Assembly (NCBI RefSeq): GCF_001562115.1
Contig: NZ_CP013927.1
Location: 62,001-126,000, forward strand
Length of the DNA stretch: 64,000 bases
Direction of reading: 5' to 3'
From: Alteromonas stellipolaris
GTDB lineage: Bacteria > Pseudomonadota > Gammaproteobacteria > Enterobacterales > Alteromonadaceae
Shown here in pieces: positions 27,401 to 34,285 of the stretch (position 1 is its first letter; each line of letters opens with the position of its first letter). The notes beneath the pieces are model-generated. The model was not told where the DNA came from, made no database searches, and was given only the letters and a program-made list of their open reading frames with translations. Made by a program: the position numbers and the translations under genes.

Positions 27401-29760
27401 TCCTTATTCAGACCAACCACACCATAACCACCAGCAAGATAGACTGCGGTTAATGTGTTATTGAACCCTTCACCAACATATATAGTGGATTTGCCATCAT
27501 CATGCCCGATGCGTCCGTGAGCCCCTGTTTTCTCCCCCGTGATAGGATCGCTTAATGGAATGCTGGCACTGAAAACCTTATTCATAGAGCGCCCTTTTTC
27601 ATCTTGCCACGGCGTTCCGTATATTTTTTGCAAACCACCAAAGTTATCTTTCATATCATAGATGGCATACATAAAGGCGGGGTTGCGGCCATCGAGGCGA
27701 CGAACATCACACAAACCTGTCGCTTCACTTAATTTTCTCTTTATAAGCTGCGGGTTATTTCCAGTTTCTTTAGGCGCTGTTTCCCACATTCGCTGCGCAT
27801 CTTTAACATCACTTTTGACTTTTTTGGCATCAGCTATACGTTTAGCTTCCAAACGCTCTTTTTGGCGTTTTAAATTGCTTTCACGCTCCAAACGCTGCTT
27901 TTCTTTTTGTTCCGCGTTTTTCTGACTATACCCACGGCCCATGTCCAGATTGTATTTATCGAGCAATGCATGGAAACTGTTAAACGAAATTTCACCTGCC
28001 CCTGAATCTATCTTTTTGTTGTAGAACTTAAGGGTGATCGTAAGCAGGTCTTCTGTTTTACCTTTGGCTTTGTTCTCACTAGCAAGGTAGCCACTACTCG
28101 CGATAATCTGTGCTGAACCTGCGTGTTTAGTGTTTGACGTCCAGACGCTTTTTGAGCCTTTAAATTGCACCATGTTAGAGCCAGGGGGAGGCATAATAAT
28201 ATTTGGTTGCGTCTTGCTCCAATCAATCCCCATTTGGTCGGCAACATCACTTATCTCACGATCTAGATCTTGCATCATGTGATGTGTGTTACCGTTATAT
28301 TTGTCGTCTAGCCATTCTGCATACGACAAACGTGGGGCTTTGGACGGGCCTGTGTAAGCTTGTTTCAATGGCTGGTTTAGAAGCTCGGCCAAATCGCTTT
28401 CAACATCTAAGCGCTTATCAAGTGGAAAATAGAAGTCTCCACTTAATACTTCTCCTTGATACTTTTCAGTTAACGCTTTTAGCTTGCCACTAAACGGGGC
28501 GACATCGGTATGGCCTGATACTCTAAACTTATCGTTACGAACACTATCAATAGGCGTTGTTTCACTATAAATAGCCGGTGTGCCGAGTAAATCAGAAAGT
28601 GAGCTTAAGACTTGTTGGCGATGTTGTTTAGGGAAGACATATTCTGGCTTATTAGCGGTCTTAATGGGTGTTATCCCTTCGACAGCCTTCATAATTCTAT
28701 CTTCAAATTGTTTTAATTTAGACTCATCTCCAGAAACTTTAACGCCGGTGATTTTACCGGTGCTGTTAAGATGATTACTAAAGCGCAAAGGGTAGCGAAA
28801 TTGATGGTTAATCTCTTGTTGTTGAGCTTCAGTTCGATATTCAATGTTGTAAAAAGCTGAGGTGTCGTGACCATGCACACCTACCGTTCCAGCTACAGAG
28901 TTTTCCTTAGTATCGAAAACGTGTATTTCATTAATGTTGCCATATTTAGGCGAAAAGCTAAGGGCTGCTAAAGTGTATGCTCGACGACTACGTTTTGAGT
29001 CTTCAACATAAGCTGTGTTGTTGCGGTGACGCTCACTACGTTGTTTATTGCCAAAATCATTAATTATGACTCGGCTATAACCTGCTATTTCCAATATTCC
29101 TTGAGGGCTTTGAAGGGCATCTTTGGCAGTATTTAAGGCATTCTTTAGTTCTTTAGAATTTCTAACGAACTCTTTTACTGCCGCTTCAACACCATTTTGT
29201 CGAGGGGCTACAAATTCAATTGGGATAGTATGCTTTTGACCATTAGCTTTGGTATAGCCAACTCTGATAAGTGCCCCACGTTTCGCCCTTTCACCAAATT
29301 GGCTTTCTTTATCGAGAGCACGAAGCATGGCGTTTTCTAATTCACTGAGTTTACGGATGCTTTCATATTCTTCATCCAATACGCTAGCAAATAAGACATC
29401 GTATGTCTTTTGAGTGCCTTTGTTCGTGAGTTGCGTGAATTCTGCGTCCACCTTAATAGGGGCAACTACTGCTTTGTTGGGTTGTGAAGGTTTCGAGAGT
29501 AAATTTGCACTGGTGGCTGCATAAAATTCACCATCCTCAACTAGTTTACGTAAATTACGAGCATGAATGAATGAGCCAATAGGGGCGTGGGATTTAGCGC
29601 TTTCATCAATAAAGGCATCGATAAAGTTGCGAGCTTTAGAATGGCGACTGAACACTAAAGTAATAGGCTTTTCCGGCTTACCTTTCAGTAGACCATAAAT
29701 ACTACCCTTGTCTTTGTTATACCCAGTAATTTGAATGATGGCGTTTTTAGTTTTCTTCAT
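15466..29760 (-). CDS. Giant polyvalent protein: Toprim, DNA methylase and helicase (4764 aa)
   Basis: A single open frame of 14.3 kb encodes one protein. Visible domains by approximate residue: a coiled coil (630-670); a Toprim domain with catalytic EG (VGEG, about 763) and DxD (ADND, about 810), as in plasmid primases; a 450-residue Glu/Ser/Ala/Pro-rich disordered region (about 1280-1720); an HESGH sequence (about 1843); an N6-adenine methylase fold with DPSMGTGNF (about 3275) and NIPF (about 3332, variant of NPPF); and a superfamily-2 helicase with Walker A GVGSGKS (about 3957), DESD in place of DEAH, and motif VI QRSGRIERTG (about 4450). Methylase-helicase fusions resemble phage P1 DarB and the polyvalent proteins of conjugative elements, thought to enter the recipient with the DNA and protect or replicate it. 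Its TAATG start overlap ties it to the gene upstream. Confidence 0.85.
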   Translation of the reverse strand: MKKTKNAIIQITGYNKDKGSIYGLLKGKPEKPITLVFSRHSKARNFIDAFIDESAKSHAPIGSFIHARNLRKLVEDGEFYAATSANLLSKPSQPNKAVVAPIKVDAEFTQLTNKGTQKTYDVLFASVLDEEYESIRKLSELENAMLRALDKESQFGERAKRGALIRVGYTKANGQKHTIPIEFVAPRQNGVEAAVKEFVRNSKELKNALNTAKDALQSPQGILEIAGYSRVIINDFGNKQRSERHRNNTAYVEDSKRSRRAYTLAALSFSPKYGNINEIHVFDTKENSVAGTVGVHGHDTSAFYNIEYRTEAQQQEINHQFRYPLRFSNHLNSTGKITGVKVSGDESKLKQFEDRIMKAVEGITPIKTANKPEYVFPKQHRQQVLSSLSDLLGTPAIYSETTPIDSVRNDKFRVSGHTDVAPFSGKLKALTEKYQGEVLSGDFYFPLDKRLDVESDLAELLNQPLKQAYTGPSKAPRLSYAEWLDDKYNGNTHHMMQDLDREISDVADQMGIDWSKTQPNIIMPPPGSNMVQFKGSKSVWTSNTKHAGSAQIIASSGYLASENKAKGKTEDLLTITLKFYNKKIDSGAGEISFNSFHALLDKYNLDMGRGYSQKNAEQKEKQRLERESNLKRQKERLEAKRIADAKKVKSDVKDAQRMWETAPKETGNNPQLIKRKLSEATGLCDVRRLDGRNPAFMYAIYDMKDNFGGLQKIYGTPWQDEKGRSMNKVFSASIPLSDPITGEKTGAHGRIGHDDGKSTIYVGEGFNNTLTAVYLAGGYGVVGLNKDNVKHVISMLRNKYPERPIVQIADNDWENALGNVGLLSAIEASWDSKVGYVLPSFGENPEKGLNDLSDLYVTQGASEAKRQLSEVIAPPSTLLEYHTLIVRHSGDKDLQTKIDTAISALESEYDEDDIKAFGPNGIEAYLAEQRLNGAAQKVVLAKPKTPEEAPEKSTVTPPAKAQPIIKEMVTAQAQKPPAKPITEAKTSPTQKPAETVTTTVTQSPPLTGIDFIEKVTAKTNTAYLLLVDHEGKHHDKIKSASARLAQGRAPIFNQKLKGFIIPFAQKNPLAAALHELTGAPQLYFGMPYDKSATGFVIRGDLTDAVRNTVQKSLGQIPFRYDANEHGIVVEDETAINLLKPALKHQLHSQNSPVYFNPTAPRTSDVLLNEMQGVSQQLNVSVSHIKKANALIKSFDINMPSDQYWLAAFYAKNAPKFQHLNGLEKHQAILKESIEDAFINNGHFFEDDNDLIARATAFTHVAKQLDMLSDQNIEPEVKAQEVPVKKDSSELPATSKEEEQATEEVIQEIVAPEVVEAPASVTYMTPPTKPTAPAPVLVDSDEQVSLLNTEADIAPASAVALLESETPLTPETEIATLEEQTVVALEEPELEQNDDIEAIEAEPAVIESVTEQDSVDRNAIEHADSETLTALNEETDLFNIDDVLSDFAEFEPSIGIADLDSDKAGEEQAPIEFELESTSVSADSDAEGEIADFFDLEPSLELSDIAPSENDDTAKQASEGSLESTPESITGEATESNTSSESAPLNDADNEDSINAEMPVSGLAEPVEPQIAENLPNESVDSEVLPSAQLTGDALEPNDLVTPPTNTFSELHINEVNPDAVSTESETDQSFEGEIHPTELDTVIPEAEVEVVGTEVEEGITEDALIDFMFQDLFPDTQDVEEVVQVADTMESTPLQPEETETTAPEVEGETVAIDDAVPAIETDAAQRYMSLIEYMNTMADNGFTPDEFESDCIEIPGMPYFSIETKEVDTQQFNADVMAMRHSLNANAPKTFIDTYVGEYIKAAKGRMDTAETYTKAFLLIKGEMEDKRFREYFRGANKLKGHESGHAYIEDGKYNKALFESDLDYVHGTTVLSQFYRQMAAQVFGSKKDEGKQLLEKVINEANEQSENTQYLRVLSNEILVLSVTQVGDSLTVKGQALTDKELEKLSDLPTQLREESEVDTLRSEDSAQLLKCKFARYGNVYLIGNNGSYTASEDYTYASARFSSMLPKVEEVAPATDSQVAPTPSSTSEASKLVNAIEKPLQDNRFAELKELLTSAVESEMTYEEFHQMYLSKEALDVSPYHDPSGTMIDSEAIRNDLKKNSYTSVRALYNTLKKELNLDSQIRNDEIVSVAGINPSQKDKLSTAISSFDLLPRLAVDSSSIMPFAQFINTPSALGPINEIQAISYRELTSKEAIDKYSLAQFKLFAEINQVKGSESVEDKAALATIIQENLTHRSTIALLDEGSLSALPPEELAQMAAALRIESTSSPVVTARKLRQEAKSLHDSSIVKVAQLNFVATIAHAQDAGLPISGRILREVDAFTGGELESVASRVEEINARQDREAFINTLASGLQSVSLLDFDTRVDIRADEYENPIVVGIENPKYVSKGRFHYAVLGDTKKAHEGLLLPSDVSYFTVLSDRSIGVARAIENEYLSTYSLAPLNKNAVEFSLDAIDRYLSDAGLIGANNDEGESLIIAKQKDQFTCYQPGADEPVAIYNSLSELSDAVLSQGLTYFSVDSITNDFGIKQTLSIHETLALGESFNEQNIDEVVEILGEQSATKGLFANEKVNFVKENLLSTLLGDYKQALINNDIAERPAWFSQVEATITAKATATTLETSTPSKPASQQTIMVGDRIATQDGSVKGRIILLAENEASVVPEWLYQARNEGSKLLSSLPLSFFENVNANAFSETVQLSDLNVDVFEKYSPANVDGLENLKNAPDADITTLAILFGLEKSEKPDALKQQIEREFDLRMIALEHLSGLVDEDTTLNKMASAGVNLKDSDAVTKWFTDAKKLTAKQLYAFRYVNLLKECERFGMTQKVGLVHQLDSKQLDNLHIVRPYDAETIISVESKDYAYWRDTIQLDEDHPLSIAFVDGDVIVTPVQPAIEVVEAKRIDEGTPLLTDNKGQVEVVTVQGYSDNGTLQVMTDEGQILNLTSEFVEYDEAAFESIKNNLGLNEDGAFITILEKAVQKADQLAFPESGYAQLAIAELESVMDLRLGEGHLSQNDLNLGTSENTPAYFDKNGKLIGTGETIEKAILATQPDKEQNDEISGVSARDNNATGGNAPRTGDTVRAVESNGSRDESSLSKNGGVVRNEPTNLRAADTEGRRPDGHSDALESPTRREGTSTPSVIDELDGRIRSTPFDFTQQSALSTFSLKEKYQHNIDAIKIVKELEKSERRATQAEVDALGKYSGWGGIAKYLSYWEYNKQQQELEELVTPQELAAIKSSTNTAFFTPVPVTQTVWKGLHKMGFKGGKVCDPSMGTGNFYGLMPASLADKSSLSGVELDSITAAIAKHLQPDVKITNTGYEKAVLPNDYFDVITSNIPFGNFKLHEPDYNHLNLSIHDHFIAKSLDKLKPGGMVAFITSTYTMDSRSTKAREHFAQSSDLVSAMRLPNKVFKEHAGTEANADILFFRKRFDHENQGNTSWVNTDYFDKLNYGEIFINNYFLENPDRVIGDLIVTSGQFGKELGTSFTGDIQRELDAQVAKLPANQFTPNEPITAVEVKADPKPSPDIEALLQPHHRVGSLMVVDNDIYCLQREWDSEQEAYRLAPQAFEYRESNKERLMSLIELRDATRMHIAIQVAKCSDEEFEASATKLNNIYDSFVKRFKDVSATYNKSVFKSDPDAMLICALESKAPNTGKTIKANTFTQRTIQANPPQPVIRSEDDAFLVSLSRFGSLNPDYIERATGKSMETLYNEHDSLFIEPQSQSYVHASQYLSGDMADKLKHAKAALELGEDYATKNINAIEKAWPTPINFGDIRFKIGSQWMPHSYLKDFVYYLGTGNEPRDDNDVKDIHVGKVANLWDINARYSFTRKNEAKLENEWGTSEMSALTLINKLANGDKIEVAVTIDGKRTVLAEETAKAKHMADTIQTEFKAWVGKDPERRIAIAEIYNSTVNVINMPQFNGSLIQYTGLNPKFKGNDFEPREKQKDALARYLVDKSVLFAHGVGSGKSFELVSCAREGRIAGVHNKAMIAAPNNVYGQLARMFQEHYPSANILMMDSKELSALGRKEVTARIAMKNYDAVIVPHSFLNKLAAPSEFVIGQLERQKGELSHAISIAEGIGGYNLKRSEKRLKSLEAKIERRLKQENKDDMLYINELGIDTLFIDESDNFLNLPTPSNMSHVAGVNTSESDKATNLLFMVRYLQEQNNGNGLVLATGTDIRKSMSDMYTNLYYLIPNELERMGILDFDSFMSTFGEVVTAIEASPEGTGYRENSRLAKFNNLPELAKLYRVAADVLTTDESGAQRPHAVRIPVQADGGEFFKPFMNDIALRAKSFRNGAKDEAWFSIQHDAQKAAFDLRMIDARLPAAENGKINTCVRNIESVLKNANTDMPVTQLVFIDRYVNPTSQGFSPYDELINQLVEKGVCKREEIITSREVDTENKKKAFEAAANEGKFKVIIGTTERFGVGNNIQTYLKAMHELTPPWNPREIEQRSGRIERTGNKHTDLSMYRYSTENSYDLFQWEHIRRKALFIAQTKTDPNSAPREYLEEVDANFEEMMAIATGNPLIKEKIDLDRKVDELERARRLAQDKQADAISRINMAKKEIRHADKVIDFIDKTLAVTAKNSDNIDLNGAFVDDADTILKALKKARDVAVKSNEDFIEVGTYKGLPISIDIIYQKEKEMPILNAMINVDGVERSFCETKHISHVARTLMDIETTFAKVKEKSIKEKEDLEKRIGTYEPLTVISFDREDELKNSLKRQAELQAELVEVANEQKEEEVADWKEILNGHIGSSETKDFGDLSESMSLDD
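20289..20606 (-). CDS. Embedded overlapping gene candidate (105 aa)
   Basis: A 105-codon frame lies inside the giant gene, on the same strand but shifted by one base. It begins with two ATGs preceded by AAGGAAC at normal ribosome-binding distance. Its product is a well-formed, acidic, Gln/Leu/Met-rich helical protein with coiled-coil character. In the frame of the giant protein the same DNA encodes a Ser/Gly/Arg/Thr-rich linker with little expected structure (just before the methylase domain). That pattern suggests the embedded frame is the selected one here. Product unknown; an antisense frame also stays open, so codon composition alone could be misleading. Confidence 0.4.
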   Translation of the reverse strand: MMKYLEFQQEITMQLGAMHPELAIQLEQSNQMEAEMKVLSQRMGELYETNLPIYEQQIPKDVDLTDILTHWNHLQDAREQALQVSLMSLMAEFEARHSTSHSKAL

Positions 29761-31223
29761 TAGTTCTGCTCCATCGAATTATCTAGGTCGATTGACCCAT
29801 CAATATCTAGTTGTGGTTGATTGGTTAATTCTTTCGCAATGCTGGTGGTGGCCTCTTCTATGGCGCGAGATGTGCTTTCTTCCAGATTTGAAATGCGCTC
29901 GTGCACTTCTCCACGAGATTGGCCAGTGAAATGGATATGGTTGGATTGGTTCATAAATTCTTTTGAGTCGCCCCCCAGTAGTTCTAGGGTGGTAAGCATT
30001 TTCTCTTTAATAGGCGCGCCGACAGTTTGATAGCCACTTGTATCAATGCCTCTCGCTCTTGCTGCTTTCACTAACCCATCGATGTCGTAGCTAGTTCTAG
30101 AGTAGTTTTCGCGTGGAATGTTTTGTCTATCAAGAAATCGCAACACGCGGTCCGAATCTAATTCTTCACGCTTGCCTATTTTTACTAAGTCGAATACTGA
30201 ATCTAACTTTTGGGGCTGGCCGAAATGGCTTACCGCTTCAATTAATTCAGAACGTGACGCTTCAAAGTTTGCTTCGGCTGATTTATACAGTCTTTGGGCA
30301 GCGGCATACTTTTTCGCCAATGGCTGAAAAACACTTTCTTGTTGGCCATTCAGTCGCTTTACTTCTTCAGGCTGATAATTCAGTGATTCGCCTTGCATCA
30401 TGGAATTCCAATGCTTTACGGAAAGCGAATTTATGTCTTTGAACATTTCCCGTGTACAGAGCACTTTTTCATTTCGAATTTGCATATCTAAGTCATGCTC
30501 ATCGAGGTTACGAAGTGCCTGCATGGCCACTTCATATCCTTGACTACCTGATGAGGCTAATTTGGTAATGAAACGTAATTCATCAGGGTTTATTTGGATG
30601 TTGTACTGAAATGTGGATGCGACTTTGACTTGGCTTTCTAAAAGGCTAAGTATTTTTACATGATGTTTAATTAGATCGGATTGAGTAACGTCTTGATTAA
30701 AATTTACTTTCACATCTAATTGAATTGCCCTGCCGGCTTTGTTCTCTGCCACCAGCGGACTAGATTGATAGAGGTTTGGCTTTCTGGATGTCTCCGTTAC
30801 TCCCTTTGCCAAGCTGACCCGTTCCAATTCATATTTTTCAATAATTAAATTGCTTAACAGTTGCTCGGCTAATAGCGTATCCCTGTCCGTGGGATCGGGA
30901 ACATCAACCGCTTTGAGTTGTTTTAAAGCATAAACTTCTGAAGCATGAAACTTGGATTGGTATTCATTATGCTCATAAGCCCATAAGGCTCTCACATCTC
31001 TGTCTGACAGTCCCTTAGCTGCGTGGATGGCCTTACGTACTTCAATGGCGTTCATGTGTTTAGCGCATACTTCAAGCCATTTATTAGCTTGTGATTCGCT
31101 TACAGTGCCATTGGCGACTTGCGGTAGCGCAAGCACATCATTGAGATGATGATTAAATACCGGCTCCCAGTCTGCTTCGGCAGAAAGTAAAGCTGCATTA
31201 TCTAGATTTGTAATGACTGGCAT
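29760..31223 (-). CDS. Unknown soluble protein upstream of the polyvalent gene
   Basis: I do not recognise this 487-residue protein. It has no signal peptide or membrane helix and is mainly helical, with a likely coiled-coil segment around residues 310-340. The ATG at 31223 is preferred over a TTG at 31244; its ribosome-binding site is weak. Its stop overlaps the giant gene's start (TAATG), so the two are translationally coupled and probably function together, for example as accessory to DNA processing. No relaxase motif (HxH or conserved Tyr pair) was seen. Confidence 0.7.
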   Translation of the reverse strand: MPVITNLDNAALLSAEADWEPVFNHHLNDVLALPQVANGTVSESQANKWLEVCAKHMNAIEVRKAIHAAKGLSDRDVRALWAYEHNEYQSKFHASEVYALKQLKAVDVPDPTDRDTLLAEQLLSNLIIEKYELERVSLAKGVTETSRKPNLYQSSPLVAENKAGRAIQLDVKVNFNQDVTQSDLIKHHVKILSLLESQVKVASTFQYNIQINPDELRFITKLASSGSQGYEVAMQALRNLDEHDLDMQIRNEKVLCTREMFKDINSLSVKHWNSMMQGESLNYQPEEVKRLNGQQESVFQPLAKKYAAAQRLYKSAEANFEASRSELIEAVSHFGQPQKLDSVFDLVKIGKREELDSDRVLRFLDRQNIPRENYSRTSYDIDGLVKAARARGIDTSGYQTVGAPIKEKMLTTLELLGGDSKEFMNQSNHIHFTGQSRGEVHERISNLEESTSRAIEEATTSIAKELTNQPQLDIDGSIDLDNSMEQN

Positions 31224-31289
31224 GATTTCAACTTTTCTTAGCAATGAGATGTCATTAAATGCAAAGTTAATTGGTTACCCAATAGCCTT

Positions 31290-32366
31290 TCACTGTGCTT
31301 GATTCTTTTGTGAGTCAATGCTTTCAATAAGCGAATCTAACGAAGCTTTTCTAAGAGATGCTTGGCCTAAAGCTTTGAAGCGAGGAATACCGTTAACAGT
31401 AAAAACGGCTAAGGGAGTAGCCGGTAAAGGAAGCTTGAAAAACATCAAAGTATTCGCTTTCATCGCGCTGTAACCGCGATTTCTAAGTTCTTGTGCCGCT
31501 TCTTCTTTGATGAGGTCTGTAACAGGGCGCCGATCTAATAACTTGTCGAATAAATACTGCCTACCACTGTTGTTATTGGGGATTAGGGTGTACATCGCCT
31601 TCGCTTGGCTGTCAGTTATATCTTTCCCTTCATCTTCGGGGCGGGTAAGCATGCCTACGGGAATATAATGCAGAGTGACTTCACCCCCGCGAGCTAGTTC
31701 TTGCAATGTCGGCTCAGCAGCCATGCACGCGCTACAATTAAGATCGGCAAACAAGTAAATGTGTTTGCTTCCCTCGCCATAGCTAACACTTTTTAGGTGC
31801 TGAATATCTGCAAACATCTGAGGGCTTATCCCACTGGATTCAGTATTACTGAGCGGCGTCTTACCTATGGTTGATGGTTTGCTCATATCTTCAAAGCCGG
31901 TGTTCATATCCATAGCGGCGGTTCTTTGTGTGAGCACTTCTTTTGGTGAAGATGTTTGTAAGTTTCTAGCTGACGCAAGCACAGTGTTACGAGCCTCATC
32001 TATTGTTTGATTACGCTTTGCATACGTCGTTAATGCTTTAATGCCGTGCGCACTATCAGTATTCACAATAAGGGGGCTATATAACTGCCCATTAATGATG
32101 CTCTGAAGATCACTCAGCAAGTACATCTCTTCTACCTTGCCATTGACCTTAATAATCATTCTAAAAGAGCCAGCAACCGAGGGGGTGAATTCATCTAAGG
32201 TAGCGTTCACACCAAAATAGAGTTGTGTCAGCCCTAATGCTTTCTTGTAAGCCGAATCTTGTAGGGCCTGATAAACCGATTCTGTTTGTTGCGACGGTTC
32301 GTTAGCTGCAAAACCCGATAATGGCACTAACAAACACAAGACTGCAGTTGCGTTTCTAAACAACAT
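31290..32366 (-). CDS. DsbC/DsbG-like thiol oxidoreductase (TrbB-like)
   Basis: This 358-residue periplasmic protein has a signal peptide (cleavage near residue 21, after SGFAA), an N-terminal dimerisation-like region (about 50-110) and a thioredoxin-fold domain with the active site C-S-A-C at about 211-214. The cis-Pro region is near ATPLAVF. TrbB of IncI plasmids is a comparable disulfide isomerase for transfer proteins. As first gene of the minus-strand operon it would be made early and help fold Cys-containing channel proteins. The active-site dipeptide differs from the common CGYC or CPYC. Confidence 0.8.
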   Translation of the reverse strand: MLFRNATAVLCLLVPLSGFAANEPSQQTESVYQALQDSAYKKALGLTQLYFGVNATLDEFTPSVAGSFRMIIKVNGKVEEMYLLSDLQSIINGQLYSPLIVNTDSAHGIKALTTYAKRNQTIDEARNTVLASARNLQTSSPKEVLTQRTAAMDMNTGFEDMSKPSTIGKTPLSNTESSGISPQMFADIQHLKSVSYGEGSKHIYLFADLNCSACMAAEPTLQELARGGEVTLHYIPVGMLTRPEDEGKDITDSQAKAMYTLIPNNNSGRQYLFDKLLDRRPVTDLIKEEAAQELRNRGYSAMKANTLMFFKLPLPATPLAVFTVNGIPRFKALGQASLRKASLDSLIESIDSQKNQAQ

Positions 32367-32514
32367 GGATATCCCACTCGATAAGTTTTTTTTCAGTCTA
32401 ACGGGCTCAATACCTCTGCCACGAAAACTAAATGTCGTGATATCCGGAAACAGATTGGCAAGGGACTTTCAGAAACGGAACATACACCCCACGAACACTT
32501 CACAGGGGTAGGTA
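32367..32514. promoter_or_regulatory. Divergent promoter region of the two transfer operons
   Basis: These 148 bp separate the starts of the minus- and plus-strand transfer operons. They contain an inverted repeat CACGA (32420-32424) / TCGTG (32435-32439) with a 10-bp spacer, roughly central, and two GATATC sites that flank it. A single regulator bound here could control both operons. No clear -35/-10 pair stands out by eye. Confidence 0.55.
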
Positions 32515-32901
32515 ATGCAGCAATTCAATGTTTCAGTTTGTATATCAAAAGGGCCAGAAGGACAGCTCTCTTGTCATTCAGAATTAAGCGACGAATTCTT
32601 GAAGCAACCCCTCATTACAAAGCTTCATGTACTTCGCGCTGTATCTGAAAATCTTCATCAGGTAGCAATAGCGGGAGAGGGAAATACTTCATCTGAATTT
32701 GAAGGGGAAATACATGCAAAGGTACTTATTGTGCCTAACCAAATCGGCCTAGACATTGACCTGTCTAGAACGTTAAAACGCCGCGAAAGCCAAGAAATTA
32801 AAGCCTGTTTATTAGCAGCTGAAAAATACCTACAAAGTATCATCGGCGTGATGGTCGAAACACAAATCACTGAATTAAATAATGCGGATGTATCTGAATG
32901 A
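32515..32901 (+). CDS. Unknown protein, first gene of the plus-strand transfer operon
   Basis: I do not recognise this 128-residue protein. It is soluble, has no signal sequence and is of mixed alpha/beta character. A GGGGTAGG site precedes its ATG, and its stop overlaps the next start (ATGA). IncI plasmids also have small genes (traK and traL) ahead of the DotI homologue, but no similarity could be judged by eye. Confidence 0.65.
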   Translation: MQQFNVSVCISKGPEGQLSCHSELSDEFLKQPLITKLHVLRAVSENLHQVAIAGEGNTSSEFEGEIHAKVLIVPNQIGLDIDLSRTLKRRESQEIKACLLAAEKYLQSIIGVMVETQITELNNADVSE

Positions 32902-33566
32902 AGCCGGTGATCGTTGATAAGACATTGGCTGAGTATATTGAGCGCAATTCAGATGTCATGTTTACCAATCTCTGTCGAAAGTACGCCTTCATATTCGCTG
33001 CGGTCATAGCGATTCTTATAGGGCTAGGGGTAAAGATTGTCGACTTGGGTACCAAGATTAACTATGACGAACCAAGCTTTGTAAAACCAAATGGCGAAAC
33101 AATTACCCTCACGCCTATCTATCGCCCACCGATGTCACTTTCAATCGTTAAAAATATTGCTAGGCAATATACGGCAGAAGTGATGTCGATCGACTTCTCT
33201 CAAATCAAGCTCGATTTAGAGAACAGCAAAAGGCTTTTTTATTCAGAAGAAATCTATGAACGAGATTACCTTGAGCCGCTTATGGGCAGTCATGAAACAG
33301 AAGGCTCATTGCAATGGATAGCCGCTAATAACCTAGTTATTTCAGCTTCATCCGCAGCTTCTCAGCAACCCATCATAAGCGCAGTATATGAAGAGGATGG
33401 CGTGAACTATTACAAAATCAAAGTGGCTTTTCTACAGTCGCTTAAAACACCATCTGGTACTGACCCCATTCGGCGCGGCACAGCCTATCTCACACTGATT
33501 GAGGTTCCCCGTGCAGTCAATATCAACGGTTTACAAATTTATAGTCTAGGAATGAAATCACGATGA
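32898..33566 (+). CDS. DotI/IcmL-family (TraM-like) protein 1
   Basis: This 222-residue protein has a single membrane helix (about 28-48) followed by a periplasmic NTF2/VirB8-like domain with features of DotI: a DxxG-ETITLTP segment after the helix, a central FSQIK...LFYSEEIYERDY segment and the ...KIKVAFLQSL strand. DotI forms part of the inner-membrane ring of the type IVB channel. The gene is followed directly by a second member of the same family; Legionella also has two (DotI and the shorter DotJ), but here both are full length. Confidence 0.75.
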   Translation: MKPVIVDKTLAEYIERNSDVMFTNLCRKYAFIFAAVIAILIGLGVKIVDLGTKINYDEPSFVKPNGETITLTPIYRPPMSLSIVKNIARQYTAEVMSIDFSQIKLDLENSKRLFYSEEIYERDYLEPLMGSHETEGSLQWIAANNLVISASSAASQQPIISAVYEEDGVNYYKIKVAFLQSLKTPSGTDPIRRGTAYLTLIEVPRAVNINGLQIYSLGMKSR

Positions 33567-34285
33567 GTAATACAGAAGAGCGTGACTTAGATAGCGAATT
33601 GCTAACGCTATTGAAAGAGCCCAACAAGAATGTCCTATGGGATAAAAATGTTGGAATGCCAGGAGATATCATTCTCAATAGGAATAGGTCGTTACGCATA
33701 CTTACTAAAGCGACTCTTGGTGGTATCTCGTTATCGCTTATGGTCGGCATGGTTCTGACTTATGGCGTAGTGACTCTCGCAAATCGTGACAATGTAGAAC
33801 TGGCCTATGGCATAGACAGCGACAATCGAATTGTTGAGCTTGCGGAAACTACCGTACCTAATGTCACGGACGCGCAAGTTATGGAAGTTACCGCTGAATT
33901 AGTTCGTAAGTTTCACCTGTACTCGACAAAGGATTGGGAACGCCACGTAGATTCATTCCAAAAAGACTTCGTAGATAAAAAAGCCTTTGAAGACTTCATG
34001 TTTGTTTTAAAACGTTCGCAAGTTATAGAGCGCATTGAAGATGGCATTCAAATGGCGTGGGCAGAGTTGGCCAGTGCCCCCGTTATTGTCGATAAGTCAG
34101 AAGATGGCAATTCATGGGAGCTTGAAGTTGATTTTAAATGGTATGTCGGTGGCGGCTCTTATACATCAGCTGGTACAAGTTTACGCTCACATATAACGTT
34201 ACAAAGAGTAAGTCGCGCTAAGAACTCTAATAGGTTAGCCGTAGCTGAATATGCGGATGAGCCTTTGGGAGTAAAAACACGATGA
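33563..34285 (+). CDS. dotI: DotI/IcmL-family (TraM-like) protein 2
   Basis: This 240-residue protein has a cytoplasmic N-terminus of about 50 residues, one membrane helix (about 52-75) and a periplasmic VirB8-like domain with the post-helix segment IDSDNRIVEL that matches the DotI consensus. ATGA overlaps at both ends place it in the core operon directly before DotH, as in Legionella and IncI plasmids. Of the two DotI-like proteins, this one has the longer cytoplasmic tail and is taken as the DotI equivalent with moderate confidence. Confidence 0.72.
   Translation: MSNTEERDLDSELLTLLKEPNKNVLWDKNVGMPGDIILNRNRSLRILTKATLGGISLSLMVGMVLTYGVVTLANRDNVELAYGIDSDNRIVELAETTVPNVTDAQVMEVTAELVRKFHLYSTKDWERHVDSFQKDFVDKKAFEDFMFVLKRSQVIERIEDGIQMAWAELASAPVIVDKSEDGNSWELEVDFKWYVGGGSYTSAGTSLRSHITLQRVSRAKNSNRLAVAEYADEPLGVKTR

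Noticed and set aside
29760..31223. Relaxase identity for the 487-residue protein
   Set aside because: No HUH histidine motif or catalytic Tyr arrangement is visible.
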